The translations under genes and the position numbers were made by a program. Positions 6,271-14,836 of a stretch of 20,066 nucleotides of DNA are shown in pieces. The stretch's first letter is position 1; each line of letters starts with the position of its first letter. A model generated the notes under the pieces. It made no database searches. It was not told where the DNA came from and was given only the letters and a program-made list of their open reading frames with translations. Source of the DNA: Treponema sp. (GTDB taxonomy: Bacteria; Spirochaetota; Spirochaetia; Treponematales; Breznakiellaceae); contig JAIRMT010000019.1 in the NCBI GenBank assembly GCA_031258505.1, positions 1 through 20,066 on the forward strand. Reading direction: 5' to 3'.

Positions 6271-9200
6271 ACTTCTTCGCTTTTTTCCCTGCGTCAGACA
6301 AGAGCTCGATCAGCGTGTCAAACCGGTATCCTGATTTTGCCGCGCTTGCATGGAACGCCTCGGCGATCTGCTCAATCACATCGGCGCGTTCAAAGCCGCT
6401 CAACTTCGCGGCGTACTTTGCTTTGACGGGAGTTTTTACACCTGCTGGCTGGCTTGCCGCTGGAGTAAAGGCGTCAGCGGTCTCCATCAGCAGGAACAAG
6501 GGCGCATAGAATAACACACATTCAAAGGCTTCTTTGTTAAACCACGTTATGTCATTGAAGCGGTTCACCTTCAAGAGACGACGGAAGTCTTCCGCCTCGT
6601 AATTTGCGAGGACAATAGTCTCCGCCAATGGCGCGCCGTGCAAGTACGCCAGAGCAGATAGCGACGCCGGCGAGGTATCTTCGGGAGCTGTACGGGCAAG
6701 AACTGCCTTGGCTATTTCCGTTACCCAATAGGCAGTATCGCCGCTAATGCCAAATGCAGCGTAGGCTTCGCGGAGCTTGCGATCAAGGCTCCAGTGTCCC
6801 GCCAGCGCTACCGCCTCCGCACCACTTGCGCCCTTGCCGATAATGGCGCGGAGCGTGGACAAGAGCGCGTAACCCAGGGCAAACGCCGCTATGTGCGGCG
6901 TATCAACGGCGGCGGCGCGCAGGCTCTCAAACAGCGGGAGCGCTGTGGTATCGGTGGTGTTGGCGTCAGACACGCCAGTGTCAGTGCCAGACTCAGCAAT
7001 AGCTGGCTTACCCGTGCCAACAAAGCGCAGGAATCCGTCCAGATGTGCCACAAAGCTGGCGTAGACATGCTCGATGTCCATGGCTGGATATTCCGCGCGG
7101 GTATTGAACGGCTCGTACTTGCCCTGAGCGCCGCCGATGTAGGCAGTGGCGGCAGCGGCAAAGGCGAGTAGCGGCTCGCGGAGCGCAGCGCTGAAACGCC
7201 CCTCTGCATCGTCCTCAATGACGCCACTACTGACGCGCGGTTTGCAGAACGTGAAAAGGGCGTTCATCTGCTCAGTGGCGCAGATACGCATAAATGGCGC
7301 GTAGAGTTCGTCGAGGAAGAAGTCCTGAATAGCAACGTAAAGGTCAGGAACGCCACGACCGCCGAGTTCCGCATTGAGTCGCGCCCAGCGCCCACTGGCG
7401 TCTTCGACCTCGTAGATGTCCATAAAGATTTGGGCTTCGTAGCCTTTGAGGGTAACGAAGATGCCTTTCTCTGCAATTTCCTTGGAAGAACGAATGAACC
7501 AGAGCTTGGAGTGGTGTTCACGCAGAAACGTGAAGTAAGGACCTTCGTAGTGAAGCGACAGCGCCCGCGATAAGGTGTCCTGTTTGAAGCCCCCGCTCTT
7601 TTGCGGAATGGCGACAGCGCCCCGGTGTATCCAGCCGGAGGTCGCAGAGTAGGAGTTGTTGTAGAACACCAGCCCGCGGTCGTCGCCAAGGCGGTTCGAG
7701 TAGGCAAATACGTTCTCGTTCACATAGCCTTCAACAGTGTAGAAGTCGTAGAGGCAGAAATCATTACTGCCGGAAAAAATCATCCGGCGCTTCATCAGCG
7801 GGAAAATGTCCCACTCATGGCGGTCAACAAGGCTCTGGTCCGGGCGTTCGTCACGGTAGGCGCGGCGGTATTCCATGCCGTACTTCTCCTCAAAGCCTTC
7901 AATCTGCCCATGACCAAACATCGGTAAGCCCGGCATGGTTACCATCAGCGTACAGATGCCAAAATACTTGTCGCCCTTGCCAAACTGAGCAACAGCAGTA
8001 TCTTCATCAGGGTTGTTCATGAAGTTCACGAAGCGTTTCAGTATCTCCGGGTCGAACTCCAGCGTGTTCTTAATGGTGGCGCGGTACTTCTGGTTCTCTT
8101 CGTTTTTGAGCATATTCATGAACGCCGAGTTATACACACGGTGCATACCAAGAGTACGGACAAAGTAGCCTTCCATCATCCAGAAGGCTTCGGCTAACAA
8201 GAGCGTATTCGGCGCTTCAACAGCGCAGCGGTCAACAACTTCGCGCCAGAACTCGTTGGGGATACGGCGGTTGAACTCCTCGTTAGTGATAGCGTGTTCG
8301 GCGCGGCTGGCAATGTCTCCGCCATGACCGGGTTCTGGGTACCAGAGACGCTGTATGTGGCGCTTGGCGAGCGTCATAGCCGCGTCAAAACGCACGATGG
8401 AGAACTGCTGGCACACGCCAATAATGGTGCGAATGACAGCTTCACGCGCTTCAGGGTTAAGAAAGTCGATCTGAGCGGTATCGTTCCACGGCATGGAAGT
8501 GCCATCGTTGCCGTGATAGATATAACGGGTTTCGCCAGTGCGATTATCAACGCGCTTGAACACCACTGCCGCATCGCTGCGGGTGAAGTAGTGTTCCTCA
8601 ATTTGCACAGTAATATCGTCGCATCCCGACAGATTGTCGCAGTTGTAGTTGTAGGTGGGGAACGGCGGATACGACAGTTGCAGAAAGCGGTCGGGGTGTT
8701 CGATGACCCAGCGGCTATCAATGCCGGTGTGGTTCGGTACCATATCTGAACCCAGATGAATACCGCGGGCAGCGCAGCGTTCACGCAGGTTAGCCAGCGC
8801 GCCCCAGCCGCCGAGTTCACCCGCGATGTCGTAATCGTAGAGGCTGTATGCGCTGGCGGCAGCTTCGGGATTGCCTGTCCATTGCTTGATGGTGCGAGAG
8901 GCGTTACTACGCTCCCACAAGCCGATCAGCCACAAGCCTGTAAAACCACGACGCGCCATCGTATCAAGTTCCTCATCGGGAATCTGGTCCAGTGTTGTTA
9001 TCTGCCGACCATACTTCTGGGACAACTGGTAAAGCCACACCAGCGTACTTTTTGCCAGCAGTACTGTGCGCGGCATCCAGTCCTGATCAGGGCTGAAATG
9101 CTCGTACTCGTCGAGACCTTCGTAGGTATACGCCTGCGTGGGTCCGGGACCAAAGAACGACGGCTTGGTTTCTTCCTTAATAACATCAAGGCTCGTCAGC

Positions 9201-9976
9201 AGACGGGCAAGGAGCTTACCCAGGAACAGCGCCCAGCGCGTCCGTATAAACTGAAGCTGACCATCAAGCGTGTCTGAAGCCAGCATCGGCGCCTGTAATA
9301 AATCCCACAGGTTCTGCCCATCGGGTCCAAACAGCGGCAGTGAGGCAAAATAGGCGCGTAATTCAGTGAGAGCGTCGCTATAGATCGTTGTTGTAGCCAA
9401 ATCAGCGTCATCAAACAGAAAGGTAAACGGCTTAAATGCAGGGTTCAGGTTGGCGAGTGACAGTAAGAGCAACTCCTCAAGGGCAAGATCGCGGCAGCTT
9501 TCACCATTATCAGCGCTGTTGAGGTATTCATTGATGGTGATTTCCCCAGCGTAAACCTTTTGCGGCGGGAATAAGTGGCAAAACGTCTTCAGTAAGGCGT
9601 CGGTTTTGTCCTTACCTAAGCGTTTCTCAATTCTGGCAATGGCGCTCGTAAAGATGTCAGGCTGCACCTGTTCACGGTACAGAGCAACGATATAGTGCAG
9701 TATCTCGTCAATGAGACCCATCGCGTTCAGTTGCCCCGCCTTCACGAAACGTTCTGGCCGGTTAGCTTTGGCGTTGAGCTTGGCGGTAAGCTCCCGTACC
9801 TGACGGAAGTCGATGAAAACAACATTCCCCGTCAAAGAGAACAAGGCGTGTTCGAGGCTGTGTTCTTCACGTACGGGACGGCGTATGTGAAACTCCATCG
9901 TTGCTTTACGCTGGGATGCAAAACCTTTACCTGGCGTTGCGCCTTCAAATGCGGCTAGTCGTATTCGGAGCTTCAT
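6269..9976 (-). CDS. Very large GH13 alpha-amylase-family protein
   Basis: A 1235-residue cytoplasmic protein (no signal peptide) with a central GH13 barrel between long helical N- (about 1-300) and C-terminal (about 900-1235) parts, much longer than an ordinary amylase. Conserved GH13 regions: I DMVPNHTG at 411-418; II IVRFDAAM at 527-534 with nucleophile Asp531; III LLLAEAFW at 592-599 with acid/base Glu596; IV FMNNPDED at 652-659, keeping Asp657 but with Pro where most family members have His. A low-complexity linker lies at 987-1013. The start overlaps the malQ stop as ATGA with a GGGGG-rich site upstream, so the two are translationally coupled. The partner suggests work on cytoplasmic maltodextrin or glycogen. 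Hydrolase versus transferase cannot be decided; the changed region IV argues against a textbook amylase. Confidence 0.88.
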   Translation of the reverse strand: MKLRIRLAAFEGATPGKGFASQRKATMEFHIRRPVREEHSLEHALFSLTGNVVFIDFRQVRELTAKLNAKANRPERFVKAGQLNAMGLIDEILHYIVALYREQVQPDIFTSAIARIEKRLGKDKTDALLKTFCHLFPPQKVYAGEITINEYLNSADNGESCRDLALEELLLLSLANLNPAFKPFTFLFDDADLATTTIYSDALTELRAYFASLPLFGPDGQNLWDLLQAPMLASDTLDGQLQFIRTRWALFLGKLLARLLTSLDVIKEETKPSFFGPGPTQAYTYEGLDEYEHFSPDQDWMPRTVLLAKSTLVWLYQLSQKYGRQITTLDQIPDEELDTMARRGFTGLWLIGLWERSNASRTIKQWTGNPEAAASAYSLYDYDIAGELGGWGALANLRERCAARGIHLGSDMVPNHTGIDSRWVIEHPDRFLQLSYPPFPTYNYNCDNLSGCDDITVQIEEHYFTRSDAAVVFKRVDNRTGETRYIYHGNDGTSMPWNDTAQIDFLNPEAREAVIRTIIGVCQQFSIVRFDAAMTLAKRHIQRLWYPEPGHGGDIASRAEHAITNEEFNRRIPNEFWREVVDRCAVEAPNTLLLAEAFWMMEGYFVRTLGMHRVYNSAFMNMLKNEENQKYRATIKNTLEFDPEILKRFVNFMNNPDEDTAVAQFGKGDKYFGICTLMVTMPGLPMFGHGQIEGFEEKYGMEYRRAYRDERPDQSLVDRHEWDIFPLMKRRMIFSGSNDFCLYDFYTVEGYVNENVFAYSNRLGDDRGLVFYNNSYSATSGWIHRGAVAIPQKSGGFKQDTLSRALSLHYEGPYFTFLREHHSKLWFIRSSKEIAEKGIFVTLKGYEAQIFMDIYEVEDASGRWARLNAELGGRGVPDLYVAIQDFFLDELYAPFMRICATEQMNALFTFCKPRVSSGVIEDDAEGRFSAALREPLLAFAAAATAYIGGAQGKYEPFNTRAEYPAMDIEHVYASFVAHLDGFLRFVGTGKPAIAESGTDTGVSDANTTDTTALPLFESLRAAAVDTPHIAAFALGYALLSTLRAIIGKGASGAEAVALAGHWSLDRKLREAYAAFGISGDTAYWVTEIAKAVLARTAPEDTSPASLSALAYLHGAPLAETIVLANYEAEDFRRLLKVNRFNDITWFNKEAFECVLFYAPLFLLMETADAFTPAASQPAGVKTPVKAKYAAKLSGFERADVIEQIAEAFHASAAKSGYRFDTLIELLSDAGKKAKK

Positions 9977-12018
9977 TTTTTCCCCCTTGTGGCGACTTTC
10001 TTCTTTTCAAGCGGCGGTATTGCCGCTAGTTCTTCGACACCCTTAACAAAAACCTCGTCCTTAGCCAGCTCGTCAATAGTCGCTGGTAAACGATAGGTCC
10101 AGTTGAACGAGTTATAGGTGCCGGGAACATTGATACGCTCGGCAGCCGGGTCCTGGGCATACCACTTCTGCGACAGGTGCAGTAAATCCTGAATCTGGAA
10201 CACCCGAAACCGTGACGCCGCGCCTGCCAGTCGGTGCAGGATAATCTTGGCAACACCCGGATTGTATACCGGCGGCAAAAACGGCTGCCCAATAAAGTCT
10301 GTCAACGCTTCTTTTTCAGCCTCGCGCTCCCACCATTCGCGGACAGTCGAGCTATCATGCACTGCCGGCGTACACACGCTGAGTTCAGGGTAGTCCTCCA
10401 GCGGAATGTACGGTTGCCCCTCCTTATCCCACAAGCGGTGCCAGCGCAGCACCCGTAAGCCCAGTATCCTCAGCTTCGTCAGTACCCGCGGCACACAATC
10501 AGGCACCTCGCCTAAGTCTTCCGCGCATGGCAGCATTGCTGTTGACTTGGCCAGTACCGACAAGAGCTTCTCGCCCAGCTTCTCCCAGGCTTCCTCAGAT
10601 TCAGCCTTTCTTTCAGCAAGCAGCTGCTCAATGATTTTGCGCTCACCATCTGAGAGCGACCGATACGCCCGTGATTCATGGTACTTCCACGTGGGGAAGT
10701 AATGGTCATCCTCGTACTGTAGGAAGAGCCGGTTCTTCCACACATCCAGCAGGTAGTTCTTCACTGCTGGGTGCAGTTGCAGGGCGTCAATGTCTTTTTC
10801 ACCTTTAATCGAATCCTTAAACAGCCAGAGTTCTTCACTACCAATGCGATCCAGCGCCAGCATAAAAGCGCGTTTTGCCTCATACTGAATATCGCTTTCA
10901 GAAAGATAACCATCGAGTCTGAGGCTATCCCAGACCTCGCCTGTCGGCACATGGGGATACGACAACCAGCGTATCCGATCAGCGTCAAAACCGCACAGCA
11001 CCAGGTCTTTCTTCGTAATGGCCGCGTAGGGAATGTAGCGCCCCAGCAGCGAATTGTTGTCCTTCTCAGTACGCGCTGTTGCCCATATACGGAAGAAGCC
11101 CAGCACATGGTCAATGCGATATGCCGCGTAATACTTCGCTGCTACCTTGAGCCGGTCCCGCCACCATACATAGTTCTCATTTTCCAGCGCGTCCCAGTTG
11201 TAAGTTGGGAAACCCCAGTTCTGACCATCAGGACTGTACATATCCGGCGGCGCGCCAGCGGACAGTTCAAGATGAAAGTATTCCGGGTGCGCCCAAGCGT
11301 CGCAGGAATCATCGTTGATGAGAATCGGCAGATCGCCTTCCAGCAGAATACCATCGCTCTTGAGACTCGCCGCGGCAGTACTGAATTGCTCATCAAGCGC
11401 CTTCTGTATCCATGTCCAGAACAGATGTTCAGCCTTGAGATCAACATCGTCCCAGAGTGCCGCCAGTTCCGCGCGCGTAACGCTGCGCTGAACGTCCCAC
11501 TGACGCCAGCTCTGCTCTTGATTCGCCTGCTTGAGCCGCCGGTAGACCGCGTACTCCTTCACCCAGCTGTTATCGGCAATCCATGTTGCTAATACCCCGC
11601 CGTCCTGCGCTGAGGCGTGTATTGCCGCCTCATTCGCGGCAAAAATCTCGTGTAAAAGCTCCAGCTTCGCCTTCATCACCTCGTAGTGGTTAAAGCGTAC
11701 ATCAGGCTCAAAACGTAACTTCATGGCCGCGAGCTGCTTCTGCCATTGCGGGTCTTGCGCCTCTGGCAAGTCAGCGATACGCAGATAGATCGGGTGTAAG
11801 GCAAAAGCGGTAAGAGCGCTGTACGGAGAACTTTCATACCCAGTATCGTTCACCGGCAGTATCTGAATAAGCCCGACGCGCATCTTCTTACATAAATGTC
11901 CGAAGGTGATTAAGTCAGGGAACTCCCCAACTCCCGTACTATCCACTCCTCGCAGAGCGCCGACCGGCACAACAACGCCAATCAGCCGTCGTTCCGTATC
12001 CAGTTGAGTAGTACCCAT
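9973..12018 (-). CDS. malQ: 4-alpha-glucanotransferase (GH77, DPE2-like)
   Basis: 681 residues from the ATG at 12018, chosen because GGAGG lies seven bases upstream and the family sequence starts there. A longer frame from 12213 adds 65 unconvincing residues and would overlap metK. Motifs: QILPVNDTGYESSPYSAL (52-69), EGDLPILI (227-234), APPDMYSPDGQNWGFPTYNW (256-275), nucleophile Asp303 in YRIDHVLGFFR, acid/base Glu500 in CAEDLGEVPD, and VHDSSTVREWW (553-563). It transfers alpha-1,4-glucan segments between maltodextrins. The APPDMYSPDGQNWGFPTYNW form and the long insert between Asp303 and Glu500 are those of plant DPE2-type enzymes, but no N-terminal starch-binding (CBM20) domains are present. 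First gene of a two-gene operon with the GH13 protein. Confidence 0.93.
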   Translation of the reverse strand: MGTTQLDTERRLIGVVVPVGALRGVDSTGVGEFPDLITFGHLCKKMRVGLIQILPVNDTGYESSPYSALTAFALHPIYLRIADLPEAQDPQWQKQLAAMKLRFEPDVRFNHYEVMKAKLELLHEIFAANEAAIHASAQDGGVLATWIADNSWVKEYAVYRRLKQANQEQSWRQWDVQRSVTRAELAALWDDVDLKAEHLFWTWIQKALDEQFSTAAASLKSDGILLEGDLPILINDDSCDAWAHPEYFHLELSAGAPPDMYSPDGQNWGFPTYNWDALENENYVWWRDRLKVAAKYYAAYRIDHVLGFFRIWATARTEKDNNSLLGRYIPYAAITKKDLVLCGFDADRIRWLSYPHVPTGEVWDSLRLDGYLSESDIQYEAKRAFMLALDRIGSEELWLFKDSIKGEKDIDALQLHPAVKNYLLDVWKNRLFLQYEDDHYFPTWKYHESRAYRSLSDGERKIIEQLLAERKAESEEAWEKLGEKLLSVLAKSTAMLPCAEDLGEVPDCVPRVLTKLRILGLRVLRWHRLWDKEGQPYIPLEDYPELSVCTPAVHDSSTVREWWEREAEKEALTDFIGQPFLPPVYNPGVAKIILHRLAGAASRFRVFQIQDLLHLSQKWYAQDPAAERINVPGTYNSFNWTYRLPATIDELAKDEVFVKGVEELAAIPPLEKKKVATRGKK

Positions 12019-12093
12019 AGTATCCTCCAAATAGAATGATTGAGCTTGCAAAGCAAACTCCGCGTCCGCGCCATAGTGGTCGAACTTTCGAGT

Positions 12094-12122
12094 AGTATAG
12101 TAGAAAGCCGCTTCTCTGTGTA
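12094..12122 (-). promoter_or_regulatory. Putative malQ operon promoter
   Basis: Read on the minus strand: TACACA (12122-12117), a 17-base spacer, TATACT (12099-12094). The -10 matches 5 of 6 and the -35 matches 4 of 6. The start would be near 12087, giving a leader of about 70 bases before the malQ ATG at 12018. Confidence 0.45.
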
Positions 12123-12142
12123 GCCCTATAGACGTTCTGTGA

Positions 12143-12171
12143 TTGATACAAGCCAGCCTCTCTGATAGACT
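12143..12171 (+). promoter_or_regulatory. Putative metK promoter
   Basis: TTGATA at 12143-12148, a 17-base spacer, TAGACT at 12166-12171, with the metK ATG 27 bases further on. The -35 is good and the -10 mediocre. It is back-to-back with the malQ promoter, their -35 boxes about 20 bp apart. No SAM riboswitch fold fits in the short leader. Confidence 0.35.
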
Positions 12172-12198
12172 TGCGGCTATTCTATTTAAGGAGAATTT

Positions 12199-13368
12199 AT
12201 GGAACAACGACACTATTTCTTTACCTCAGAGTCAGTCGGGGAGGGTCATCCAGACAAGCTCTGCGACCAGATTTCCGACGCTATTCTTGACGCCTGTCTC
12301 AAGGATGATCCGCAGAGCCGTGTTGCCTGTGAAACATTTGCATCAACCGCGATGGTACTCATCGGCGGTGAAATAACCACCCAGACCTTTGTAGACTTTC
12401 AGGGCGTAGTCCGTGAAGTCGCTAAAGAGGTTGGCTATACTGATCCCGCTTATGGCCTTGATTTCCAGTCAATGGCAGTGCTGGACATGATTCACAGCCA
12501 GTCGCCGGACATCAGCCAGGGCGTTTCCGGTGCAGGGCTTGACGAGTACAGGGGACAGCAGGGCGCCGGGGATCAAGGCATGATGTTTGGTTTTGCCTGT
12601 AACGAAACTGAGGAGCTAATGCCCCTGCCCATCACGCTGGCGCACAAAATCCTTATCCGCGCCACTGAACAGCGCAAATCAAAGGCCATAGCCTGGCTGC
12701 GCCCCGACGCCAAAAGTCAGGTAACGGTTGAGTACGAAGGCCACAAGCCTGTGCGTATCGACGCGGTGGTCGTGTCTCACCAGCACGATGACAACATAGC
12801 CTACGCCACCATAAAAGAAACGCTCATTGAGCAGATCATCAAGCCGATCCTTGAGCCGACTGGTCTGCTTGACAGCAAAACTAAGTACTTCATTAACCCC
12901 ACTGGTCGTTTCGTAGTTGGCGGTCCCTTTGGTGACACGGGTCTCACCGGCAGGAAGATCATCGTGGACACCTACGGCGGTATGGGCAGACATGGCGGCG
13001 GCGCGTTTTCCGGCAAAGACCCGACCAAGGTTGACCGTTCCGCAGCCTACATCGCTCGCTATGTTGCAAAGAACATTGTCGCAGCGCAGTTTGCCGAGCG
13101 CTGTGAGGTAGAGCTTGCCTACGCCATCGGTGTTCCGTTCCCGGTTTCGGTTATGATTGACACCTTCAGCACCTCAGCCCTCCCTGAATCGCGCATTGAA
13201 GAGGCGGTCAGGAAGGTATTCGACCTCAGCCCCGCTGGTATCATCAAAACTCTCGATCTGCGCTGCCCCATCTACCAGAAGACCGCCGTATATGGTCATT
13301 TTGGTCGGACTGGGTTCCCCTGGGAAAAGACCGACAAAGTCGATACGCTCAAGCAGGCCATAGAATAA
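12199..13368 (+). CDS. metK: S-adenosylmethionine synthetase
   Basis: 389 residues, the usual MetK length. It makes S-adenosylmethionine from methionine and ATP in the cytoplasm, releasing phosphate and diphosphate. Signatures are intact: GEGHPDK at 14-20, the ATP-binding GAGDQGMMFG at 122-131, and the P-loop-like GGGAFSGKD from 267, followed by PTKVDRSAAY. The N-terminus EQRHYFFTSESV and the C-terminal YGHFGR are also canonical. The ribosome site AAGGAGA sits six to eight bases before the ATG. It is divergent from malQ with 180 bases between start codons. The following two genes are on the same strand but about 230 bases away and unrelated in function. Essential housekeeping gene; identification is certain. 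Confidence 0.98.
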   Translation: MEQRHYFFTSESVGEGHPDKLCDQISDAILDACLKDDPQSRVACETFASTAMVLIGGEITTQTFVDFQGVVREVAKEVGYTDPAYGLDFQSMAVLDMIHSQSPDISQGVSGAGLDEYRGQQGAGDQGMMFGFACNETEELMPLPITLAHKILIRATEQRKSKAIAWLRPDAKSQVTVEYEGHKPVRIDAVVVSHQHDDNIAYATIKETLIEQIIKPILEPTGLLDSKTKYFINPTGRFVVGGPFGDTGLTGRKIIVDTYGGMGRHGGGAFSGKDPTKVDRSAAYIARYVAKNIVAAQFAERCEVELAYAIGVPFPVSVMIDTFSTSALPESRIEEAVRKVFDLSPAGIIKTLDLRCPIYQKTAVYGHFGRTGFPWEKTDKVDTLKQAIE

Positions 13369-13490
13369 GAAAATCATAACTATTCAGCCGTATGCCGATT
13401 CTATCCACGATCATAGCGCGCTCAGGCGCACAATCATGGGGCGGTTGAATGGTTATAAAAATGTTTGAAAAACCGCTTAATACGATTGTT

Positions 13491-13554
13491 TACCCGTGAA
13501 AGAATAAAGCTATGAACTAGAGGGAACGTACAGGGGCCGCAGGCTTCACGGGTA
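13491..13554. promoter_or_regulatory. Inverted repeat ahead of the acid-sugar cassette
   Basis: TACCCGTGAA (13491-13500) is repeated in exact inverse at 13545-13554, 44 bases apart, ending 44 bases before the kinase start codon. It may be paired operators, a looped regulator site, or the base stem of a leader structure. A weaker inverted pair, GCGGTT at 13441 and AACCGC at 13471, precedes it. Nothing else in the gap 13369-13598 was recognised, and no clear metK terminator with a U-tract is present. Confidence 0.5.
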
Positions 13555-13598
13555 TGTACAGCTTGACATCTTATCTTTACTATGAACAACTCTTCGTG

Positions 13599-14825
13599 AT
13601 GGAAAAGTATTTAATTATAGCCGATGATTTTACCGGAGCAAACGATACAGGTGTACAACTACGCCGGCGAGGTATTCCGGTAAGCGTGGTTTTTTCATTT
13701 GCGCTCATTACAGGCGAGGAATCATGCGTTCTTGACACGGAATCACGCGGGATTTCGGCAGAGGCTGCCTGCGGAAAGGTTGAGGCCGAAGTAAAAAACA
13801 TTGATTTTGGGCAATTTAACCATGTTATAAAAAAGATTGATTCAACTCTGCGCGGCAATGTGGGGTCGGAAACAAAGGTTCTGGACAACAAGTTTAGGGC
13901 AGAACTGGTGATTTTTGCCCCTGCTTTACCTGATTTAGGCCGCACCACAGTAAATCGTATTCAGCGCCTTAACGGAAAGCCGCTCCTGCAAACCGAACTT
14001 ATCCAAGACCCGAAAACGCCAGTAAAAGAAGACAATATCCAAAAACTTCTTACCGCATATTTTCTGGGTGAAAATATTTTTCACATCGAAATAGATGCTA
14101 TCCGAAATGGTAGAATCAATTTTGAAGGTTCCCGTGTTTTTACCTGCGATGCTGAGACAAATGTAGATTTGCAGAAGATTATAAGCGCGGCGCTTGCAAC
14201 AAAAAAACGCACGCTCTGGGTAGGAACAGCCGCAATCGCGGATAATCTTCTAAGCATAAAGCAGCCAATTCCACCGGCATTAGGTATGGCGGCAAGTTTA
14301 AGCTCTGTTACGAGGCGCCAAGTACAATATGCCGAAAAACAAGGTGTTGCGCTTGTAAAAGCAGCGCCTTACGACATCTTGGAGCAAAATGCGTGTATTG
14401 AGGATATTGCGGCAAAGGCTGTGTCCTTTTTGCAAGAAGGTCGAGATACCATCGTGCTTTCATCTTCGACTTATAGTGTCGAAGAATATGAAAAGGCCGA
14501 GTCAGCGGCAAAATGGGCGGGATTTTCCAGAGAGCAGATGAGCGCTTTTACTGAAAAAACGATGGGCTGCCTTTCGATGCTCATCTTAAAAAAAGCAAGG
14601 ATTTCCGGCCTTTTTCTTGCTGGTGGAGATACGGCTATGGCTTTTTTTGAAAAGGCCGGCGCAAAAGGTTCAAGCATTGTAACGGAAATTGCCCTGGGCA
14701 TTCCGCTTATGCGACTTCGCGGCGGCGTTCACGAAGGCTTAAAAGTGGTAACAAAGGCCGGTGCTTTCGGAAATGAGGATGCAATTTTCTACGCCCTTCG
14801 CAAACTGCGCGAGGCGGATGCTTAA
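13599..14825 (+). CDS. dtnK: Four-carbon acid-sugar kinase (DUF1537 family)
   Basis: 408 residues from the ATG at 13599. The frame extends 15 codons upstream, but the family begins with YLIIADDFTGANDTG, so I prefer the internal start; neither has a strong ribosome site. Motifs: ADDFTGANDTG near 8-18, KKIDSTLRGNVG, APALPDLGRTTVNR, and in the C-terminal nucleotide-binding half LFLAGGDTA and VTKAGAFGNEDAIFYAL. Members of this family phosphorylate four-carbon sugar acids at O4. The adjacent pdxA2 points to the D-threonate branch (kinase DtnK) rather than the ltnD/otn-type branches, but substrate stereochemistry cannot be read from sequence. Eleven bases separate it from pdxA2, so they form an operon. 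Cytoplasmic. Confidence 0.88.
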   Translation: MEKYLIIADDFTGANDTGVQLRRRGIPVSVVFSFALITGEESCVLDTESRGISAEAACGKVEAEVKNIDFGQFNHVIKKIDSTLRGNVGSETKVLDNKFRAELVIFAPALPDLGRTTVNRIQRLNGKPLLQTELIQDPKTPVKEDNIQKLLTAYFLGENIFHIEIDAIRNGRINFEGSRVFTCDAETNVDLQKIISAALATKKRTLWVGTAAIADNLLSIKQPIPPALGMAASLSSVTRRQVQYAEKQGVALVKAAPYDILEQNACIEDIAAKAVSFLQEGRDTIVLSSSTYSVEEYEKAESAAKWAGFSREQMSAFTEKTMGCLSMLILKKARISGLFLAGGDTAMAFFEKAGAKGSSIVTEIALGIPLMRLRGGVHEGLKVVTKAGAFGNEDAIFYALRKLREADA

Positions 14826-14836
14826 AAGGAGTTAAT

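Noticed and set aside
10771..11592. 273-codon plus-strand frame opposite malQ
   Set aside because: Antisense shadow of a strongly conserved gene; no ribosome site or recognisable domain.
12019..12198. SAM riboswitch before metK
   Set aside because: No conserved SAM-I/II/III core or terminator was visible, and the predicted leader is only about 20 bases.
12019..12213. 65-residue N-terminal extension of MalQ
   Set aside because: It would overlap metK, lacks family similarity, and the ATG at 12018 has a proper GGAGG.
13554..13598. Upstream start for the acid-sugar kinase
   Set aside because: The extra 15 residues are not family-like and begin inside the inverted repeat; the ATG at 13599 puts ADDFTGAND at its usual distance from the N-terminus.
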